Below, piece by piece: positions 5,788 through 9,644 of a DNA stretch of 9,644 nucleotides. The notes beneath the pieces were generated by a model that saw only the letters and a list, made by a program, of their open reading frames with translations, ran no database searches and had not been told where the DNA came from. The stretch comes from Bacteroidota bacterium (lineage in GTDB: Bacteria > Bacteroidota > Ignavibacteria > Ignavibacteriales > Melioribacteraceae), in contig JAKAMS010000073.1 in the NCBI GenBank assembly GCA_021812745.1, positions 1 through 9,644 on the forward strand, read 5' to 3'. Both the position numbers and the translations under genes were made by a program. How positions within the stretch are numbered: the stretch's first letter is position 1; every line of letters begins with the position of its first letter.

Positions 5788-6846
5788 ATGAAAATAAATT
5801 TGAAATCTGCCGCCGACTTTGTCGGCGGTGTTGTTATCGGCAATCCCGAAATTGAATTAACCGGATTTGCCAAAATCGAGGAAGCAAAAGAGGGCGATTT
5901 AACTTTTCTATACCTTCCCTCTTACGAAAAATTCCTCAGCACCACAAAAGCTTCCGCTGTTATAATTGGACCGGAGTTTAAAAAATCCAGAACCGATATT
6001 GCTTACATCGAAGTAAAAAAACCATCAGACGCAGTTCAAAAAATCATAACATCTTTCTTGAAGCCAAAAACTAATTTGCGTGGAATTGACCCCAGCGCAG
6101 CTATTCATTCTTCCGTTCGTGTCGGTAAAAATGTTGCTATTGGAAAGAATGTTGTTATTGAAGAGGGTTGCTCTATAGGAGATGATTCGATAATCTATCA
6201 TAACAGTGTAATTCTTGAGAATGTTAAGATCGGCAATAATTGTTTGATCTATCAGAATGTTTCTATCAGAGAAAATTGCATTCTAGGCAACAACATTATT
6301 ATTCATCCGAATACAGTTATTGGTTCGGATGGATTTGGATTTGTTCCGGATGAAAAAGGCGTCTATCAAAAAGTGCCGCAAATTGGAAATGTAATTTTGG
6401 AAGACGATGTTGAACTCGGCTCAAACGTTTCAATTGACCGTGCGGCATTGGGATCTACAATACTTAGAAAAGGCGTTAAGATTGATAACCTTGTTCAGAT
6501 TGCGCACAACGTTGAAGTAGGTGAAAATACTGTTATGTCTGCACAGGTTGGAATTGCCGGCAGTACAAAAGTTGGAAAGAATTGTATGTTCGGCGGTCAA
6601 GTTGGAATTATTGGTCATGCCGAGATTGCAGATCAAGTAATGATTGCAGCACAATCCGGCGTAGCAAAATCAATTAAAAAACCGGGAAAATACTTTGGCT
6701 CACCGGCAATCGAATTCAGAGATGCTTTTAAGAAAGAAGCTCATTTAAAAAACCTTGGCACCTATGCAGAAAAAATTAAAAAGTTAGAGGAAAAAATTGC
6801 ATCTTTGGAAGAGAAAATTTCTGAAATAACATCCAAAGGTAACTGA
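5788..6846 (+). CDS. lpxD: UDP-3-O-acylglucosamine N-acyltransferase LpxD
   Basis: Third step of lipid A synthesis: adds a 3-hydroxyacyl chain from acyl-ACP to the 2-amine of UDP-3-O-acyl-GlcN, in the cytosol. The N-terminal uridine-binding domain (1-95, with LTFLYLPSYEKFL at 38-50) leads into a left-handed parallel beta-helix of hexapeptide repeats (about 100-295: SSVRVG, KNVAIG, KNVVIE and so on). The helix is broken by the loop SDGFGFVPDEKGVYQKVP (180-197) that is typical of LpxD. The catalytic His is H240 in NLVQIAHNVEVG. A C-terminal helix with heptad-like LEEKIASLEEKI (333-344) closes the homotrimer. 352 aa is a normal length. No strong Shine-Dalgarno is seen at 5781-5787, so translation probably depends on coupling to the upstream chaperone gene. 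The stop overlaps the next start (TGATG). A GC-rich hairpin lies at codons 8-14. Confidence 0.97.
   Translation: MKINLKSAADFVGGVVIGNPEIELTGFAKIEEAKEGDLTFLYLPSYEKFLSTTKASAVIIGPEFKKSRTDIAYIEVKKPSDAVQKIITSFLKPKTNLRGIDPSAAIHSSVRVGKNVAIGKNVVIEEGCSIGDDSIIYHNSVILENVKIGNNCLIYQNVSIRENCILGNNIIIHPNTVIGSDGFGFVPDEKGVYQKVPQIGNVILEDDVELGSNVSIDRAALGSTILRKGVKIDNLVQIAHNVEVGENTVMSAQVGIAGSTKVGKNCMFGGQVGIIGHAEIADQVMIAAQSGVAKSIKKPGKYFGSPAIEFRDAFKKEAHLKNLGTYAEKIKKLEEKIASLEEKISEITSKGN
5810..5828 (+). repeat. GC-rich perfect hairpin in the first codons of lpxD
   Basis: CCGCCGAC (5810-5817), loop TTT, GTCGGCGG (5821-5828): eight perfect pairs, seven of them or fewer GC with one A-T, and two further G-U pairs possible outward in RNA. 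It starts 22 nt after the lpxD start codon in an AT-rich region. It lies inside codons for A-A-D-F-V-G-G, which is conserved sequence in LpxD, so coincidence is possible. Confidence 0.45.
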
Positions 6847-8258
6847 TGCTCGAACTTCAAAGAACGATTGCTAAACCGGTTTCACTTTCCGGAATTGGTT
6901 TGCATACCGGCACATCTTGCACAATGACTTTTACACCCGCACCTGAAAACAGCGGAATTAAATTTGTTAGAACTGATTTAGGCGGCAGACCAGAAATTCC
7001 AGCCAATGCAGATTTTGTTGTTGATATTTCAAGGGGCACAACGCTCGGTCTTGGCTCGGCTAAAGTTTATACAGTTGAACATGTTCTTGCAGCAATTGTC
7101 GGCTTACAAATAGATAACATTACAATTGAATTAGACGGTATTGAACCGCCAATTGGAGACGGAAGCGCTAATCCTTATGTTGAAATATTAACTGATGCAG
7201 GATTTGTTTCTCAAGATGCGCCTAAAGATTATCTATTGATTGATCAAACAGTGATGTACCATAACGAAGAAGAACAAGTTGATATTGTTGCCCTTCCTCT
7301 TGATAGTTATAGAATGACAGTTATGGTTGATTATCAGAACCCCGTACTGGGAAGTCAGCATACCGGTTTATTCGATCTGGAAAAAGAATTTGTTACAGAG
7401 TTTGCCCCCGCCCGTACATTTAGTTTTTTAAGCGAAGTTGAAATGCTGGCAGATAAAGGATTGATTAAAGGCGGCAACATTGATAACGCCGTTGTGATTG
7501 TTGACCACGAAATTGACGATGCCGGACTAAAACGTTTGAAAGATAAACTCGGTTTACAAAAAGATTTGACGATGAATCATGAAGGATTCTTGAACAACAA
7601 TAAATTACGTTTTAAGAATGAACCGGTGCGTCATAAACTTCTTGATTTAATGGGCGACCTTGCATTAATCGGAACGCCGATAAAAGCTCAGATACTTGCC
7701 GCACGACCCGGACACAAAGCAAATGTTGAGTTCGCAAAAAAAATCAGAAGTCTTTATCAACAGAAAAAATTAGTTAAGAAATATCAGTTCGTAAAAAAAG
7801 AAGGTGTTGTATTAGATGTAAATGCTATACAGAGAATTCTTCCTCACCGTTACCCTTTTTTACTTGTTGATAAAATTGTTGAACTCGATCTTGATAAAAA
7901 AGTTGTGGGCGTTAAATCCGTTACAGTCAACGAGCCATTTTTCCAGGGTCATTTCCCAGGTCAACCGATTATGCCGGGTGTTCTGATTGTAGAAGCAATG
8001 GCACAGGTAAGCGGAATACTGATATTAAATTCATTCACAGATCCGGAAAATCATCTTGTAATGTTTATGAGCATTAACAATGCTAAGTTTAGAAAACCTG
8101 TTGTGCCGGGAGATCAACTATATCTCGAAGCGGAAGTAATACACAAAAAGAGCAAGGTTTTCTCTATAAGAGGACATGCATACGTTGATAATGTTCTTGT
8201 TGCAGAAGCAGAATTTATGGGCGCTATTACTAATAAAGAAAATCAAAAAGAAAATTAA
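6846..8258 (+). CDS. lpxC/fabZ: Bifunctional LpxC deacetylase / FabZ 3-hydroxyacyl-ACP dehydratase fusion
   Basis: Two enzymes in one chain. Residues 1 to about 305 are LpxC, the Zn-dependent deacetylase that commits UDP-3-O-acyl-GlcNAc to lipid A. EH is at 78-79 (catalytic Glu, zinc His), H263 and D267 in VRHKLLDLMGD are the other zinc ligands, and H290 in RPGHKAN is the catalytic His. A linker of about 20 basic residues (303-322) joins FabZ, about 323-462. That domain has the LPHRYPFLLVD motif (332-342), catalytic H369 in FFQGHFPG and E383 in MPGVLIVEAMAQ. FabZ dehydrates 3-hydroxyacyl-ACP, competing for the substrate pool used by LpxA and LpxD, so the fusion places both branches of that pool in one protein. 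This fusion is known in Bacteroidetes/Chlorobi relatives and is not novel. The start overlaps the lpxD stop by one base, with AAAGG at 6835-6839. Confidence 0.97.
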   Translation: MLELQRTIAKPVSLSGIGLHTGTSCTMTFTPAPENSGIKFVRTDLGGRPEIPANADFVVDISRGTTLGLGSAKVYTVEHVLAAIVGLQIDNITIELDGIEPPIGDGSANPYVEILTDAGFVSQDAPKDYLLIDQTVMYHNEEEQVDIVALPLDSYRMTVMVDYQNPVLGSQHTGLFDLEKEFVTEFAPARTFSFLSEVEMLADKGLIKGGNIDNAVVIVDHEIDDAGLKRLKDKLGLQKDLTMNHEGFLNNNKLRFKNEPVRHKLLDLMGDLALIGTPIKAQILAARPGHKANVEFAKKIRSLYQQKKLVKKYQFVKKEGVVLDVNAIQRILPHRYPFLLVDKIVELDLDKKVVGVKSVTVNEPFFQGHFPGQPIMPGVLIVEAMAQVSGILILNSFTDPENHLVMFMSINNAKFRKPVVPGDQLYLEAEVIHKKSKVFSIRGHAYVDNVLVAEAEFMGAITNKENQKEN

Positions 8259-8267
8259 AATTATTCT

Positions 8268-9044
8268 ATGAGCAATATTCATCCAACCGCAATCGTAAGT
8301 CCTAAAGCTAAACTTTCAAACGATATTATTGTTGGTCCTTTCGCTATCATTAATGACGACGTTGAAATTGATGAAGGATGTGAAATTGGTCCCAATGCAG
8401 TTATTTACGATTTCGCAAGAATCGGAAAACGCGTAAAAATTTTCCAGGGAGCTTCGGTTTCAAATTTGCCGCAAGATCTAAAATTCGATAAAGGAAAAAC
8501 TTTACTAAAAATCGGCGACGATACAACCGTGCGCGAGTTTGCAACTCTTCACCGCGGTACTCACGCTACCGGCGAAACACGCATCGGAAAAAATTGTCTG
8601 CTGATGGCATATTCTCATGTTGCTCACGATTGTCACATAGGCGATAATTGTATAATAGCAAATGGTGTTCAACTTGCCGGACATGTGGAAATTGAAGATA
8701 CAGTTATAATCGGCGGCTTAGCGGCGGTTCATCAATTTAGTAAAATTGGCAAACACGCTATGGTTGGCGGCGGCTCTATGGCTAATATGGACGTTCCCCC
8801 GTTCATTATGACTTCCGGTTATCCCGCACGTTTTATGGGATTGAATATTGTCGGTTTGAGACGGAGAGGTTTTTCTAATGAAGAGATAGACGCTATAAAA
8901 GAAACATACCGGATCTTTTACAATTCCGGTATGAATCCGGTTGCGGCTAAAGAAAAAATTGTTGAAAAATTTGGAACTCAGCCGCACGTAAAAAGTATTC
9001 TCGAATTTATGGAGAAATCAACACGCGGATTAGTGCGTAAATGA
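8268..9044 (+). CDS. lpxA: UDP-N-acetylglucosamine 3-O-acyltransferase LpxA
   Basis: First step of lipid A synthesis: transfers a 3-hydroxyacyl chain from ACP to the 3-OH of UDP-GlcNAc in the cytosol. It has 258 residues, close to the usual 260. The N-terminal left-handed beta-helix runs to about residue 180 (IHPTAIVSPKAKL, IIVGPF, CEIGPN and so on). The C-terminal helical domain ends in STRGLVRK, as in E. coli. The catalytic His is H120 in SHVAHDCHIG. H117, H139 and H155 match the other conserved histidines. Counting from H120, the acyl-length ruler position (E. coli G173) is G168 in MVGGGS, which would favour longer chains, about C14 (inference). There is a 9-nt gap from lpxC-fabZ and no clear Shine-Dalgarno (A/T-rich leader). 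The stop overlaps the next gene as ATGA. lpxB does not follow, unlike the order in E. coli. Confidence 0.97.
   Translation: MSNIHPTAIVSPKAKLSNDIIVGPFAIINDDVEIDEGCEIGPNAVIYDFARIGKRVKIFQGASVSNLPQDLKFDKGKTLLKIGDDTTVREFATLHRGTHATGETRIGKNCLLMAYSHVAHDCHIGDNCIIANGVQLAGHVEIEDTVIIGGLAAVHQFSKIGKHAMVGGGSMANMDVPPFIMTSGYPARFMGLNIVGLRRRGFSNEEIDAIKETYRIFYNSGMNPVAAKEKIVEKFGTQPHVKSILEFMEKSTRGLVRK
8905..8933 (+). repeat. Nine-pair inverted repeat inside the lpxA 3' part
   Basis: CATACCGGA (8905-8913) and TCCGGTATG (8925-8933) are exact inverse complements around an 11-nt loop. It is in codons of the helical C-terminal domain, about 110 nt before the lpxA stop. No T run follows, so it is not a terminator as it stands. 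Confidence 0.4.
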
Positions 9045-9644
9045 TTTGGAATTTAATTGACTCCGGCGCCAATACCGGAGCTTATAATATGGAGTTCGAT
9101 TTAGAACTCGCTCACAAATGCAATCCCGAGGAAGCTTACCTTAGAATATACAGATGGAATCCTTTCTCCATCTCGCTAGGTGCAAATCAAAGTTTCGACG
9201 ACATAAACCTGGCAAAAACAAATCAAGATGGAATTGATGTTGTAAAACGCCCCACCGGAGGACGCGCGATTCTTCATGCAGAAGAGCTTACATATTCGGT
9301 AGTACTTCCACTTAATTATCAATTTTCTCCGCGGGAAATTTATGTTAAAGTCTCAAACGCTTTAATGAGAGGATTGGAAATTTATAATCCACTCTTGGCT
9401 AAATCGGAGCTAGAAAATTCCCAGCCCGATTTTCCAAAATTGCTTGAAGAACCATCGGGTGTTTTATGCTTTGCGAGCACCGCCAAGAATGAAGTGAAGT
9501 TTAACGGGAAAAAATTGATTGGAAGCGCACAAAGAAAATTGAACAATGTAGTTCTTCAGCACGGTTCAATTTTGTGCGGCACATTTCACAGAAAACTTGT
9601 TGATTATCTTAACTGCGATGATGAAACACGCCGGACTCTCTCAT
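9041..9644 (+). CDS. Octanoyl/lipoyl transferase of the LipM/LplA family, 3' end cut by window edge
   Basis: Enzyme of protein lipoylation. I favour a LipM-type octanoyl-ACP:protein transferase, with lipoate-protein ligase (LplA) as the alternative. 201 codons are readable, open to the window end. The N-terminus has the family pattern NMEFDLELA (16-24), and YRWNPFSISLGANQ (37-50) carries the substrate-site strand. RPTGGRAILH (70-79) is the classic RR/RPTGGxA lipoyl-binding motif. C143 in VLCFAS fits the position of the catalytic Cys of LipM, and GKKLIGSAQ (156-164) holds the conserved lysine. LQHGSI (172-177) follows as in LipM. The start ATG 9041 overlaps the lpxA stop (ATGA), so translation is probably coupled. 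A lipoylation gene at the end of a lipid A operon is plausible because both draw on acyl-ACP, but the link is inferred. A hairpin sits at codons 7-14. Confidence 0.88.
   Translation, partial: MIWNLIDSGANTGAYNMEFDLELAHKCNPEEAYLRIYRWNPFSISLGANQSFDDINLAKTNQDGIDVVKRPTGGRAILHAEELTYSVVLPLNYQFSPREIYVKVSNALMRGLEIYNPLLAKSELENSQPDFPKLLEEPSGVLCFASTAKNEVKFNGKKLIGSAQRKLNNVVLQHGSILCGTFHRKLVDYLNCDDETRRTLS
9061..9080 (+). repeat. GC-rich hairpin in the first codons of the lipM-like gene
   Basis: CTCCGG (9061-9066) and CCGGAG (9075-9080) pair around an 8-nt loop. The hairpin begins 20 nt after the start codon, almost the same distance as the hairpin in lpxD. Six pairs, five of them GC, in an AT-rich context; chance is possible. 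Confidence 0.35.

Noticed and set aside
6846..8258. LpxC-FabZ fusion as a novel fusion or an assembly error
   Set aside because: All catalytic residues of both domains are intact in one frame, and this fusion is known in the Bacteroidetes/Chlorobi group.
9057..9088. Internal promoter (TTGACT and TATAAT) in the lipM-like gene
   Set aside because: The TATAAT is perfect, but the spacer is 20 nt, it lies inside a conserved coding region, and it would only yield a truncated protein.
1..9644. CRISPR arrays, tRNA or rRNA genes, insertion sequences, phage genes
   Set aside because: No regular direct repeats, RNA gene signatures, transposase or integrase motifs were seen. Coding sequence fills nearly the whole window.

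Overview
The window looks like chromosome of a Gram-negative bacterium of the Bacteroidota/Chlorobiota (FCB) group. My best guess is an Ignavibacteria-like lineage. The arguments are: an LpxC-FabZ fusion, typical of this group; a BamA with a tryptophan-rich insertion in POTRA3; two OmpH/Skp genes in tandem; and a canonical LexA, which many Bacteroidota lack. The DNA is AT-rich and almost fully coding on the + strand. No tRNA, rRNA, CRISPR array or mobile element was seen. The placement is inference from gene content and was not checked by phylogeny.

Left block (2-1282): the end of a short co-directional cassette. It holds lexA, which lacks only its first codons; then an 82-residue protein that reads as a minimal stand-alone WYL-like domain; then a 127-residue protein that resembles the core of a PD-(D/E)XK nuclease with a degraded active site. 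The last two are not named genes that I recognise, and they are the least explained part of the window. Intergenic region 1283-1393 holds two small inverted repeats and a good sigma70-like promoter.

Right block (1394-9644): a tightly packed envelope-biogenesis operon. uppS (undecaprenyl carrier) overlaps bamA (outer-membrane protein insertase) by 38 nt. Two Skp/OmpH periplasmic chaperones follow, then lpxD, the lpxC-fabZ fusion and lpxA (early lipid A pathway). Last is a LipM/LplA-type octanoyl/lipoyl transferase, cut by the window edge. Most junctions are overlaps (TGATG, ATGA) or gaps under 25 nt, so the block is probably co-transcribed from the promoter at 1333-1361. The products link carrier-lipid supply, outer-membrane protein assembly and lipid A synthesis. 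The acyl-ACP theme of FabZ, LpxA and LpxD may extend to the octanoyl-ACP-dependent lipoylation gene.

Most of the window is well-known biology. The items most worth a second look are the lexA/WYL-like/degenerate-nuclease cassette, the start and control region of uppS, an extra segment in BamA POTRA2, and GC-rich hairpins just inside the lpxD and lipM-like reading frames.
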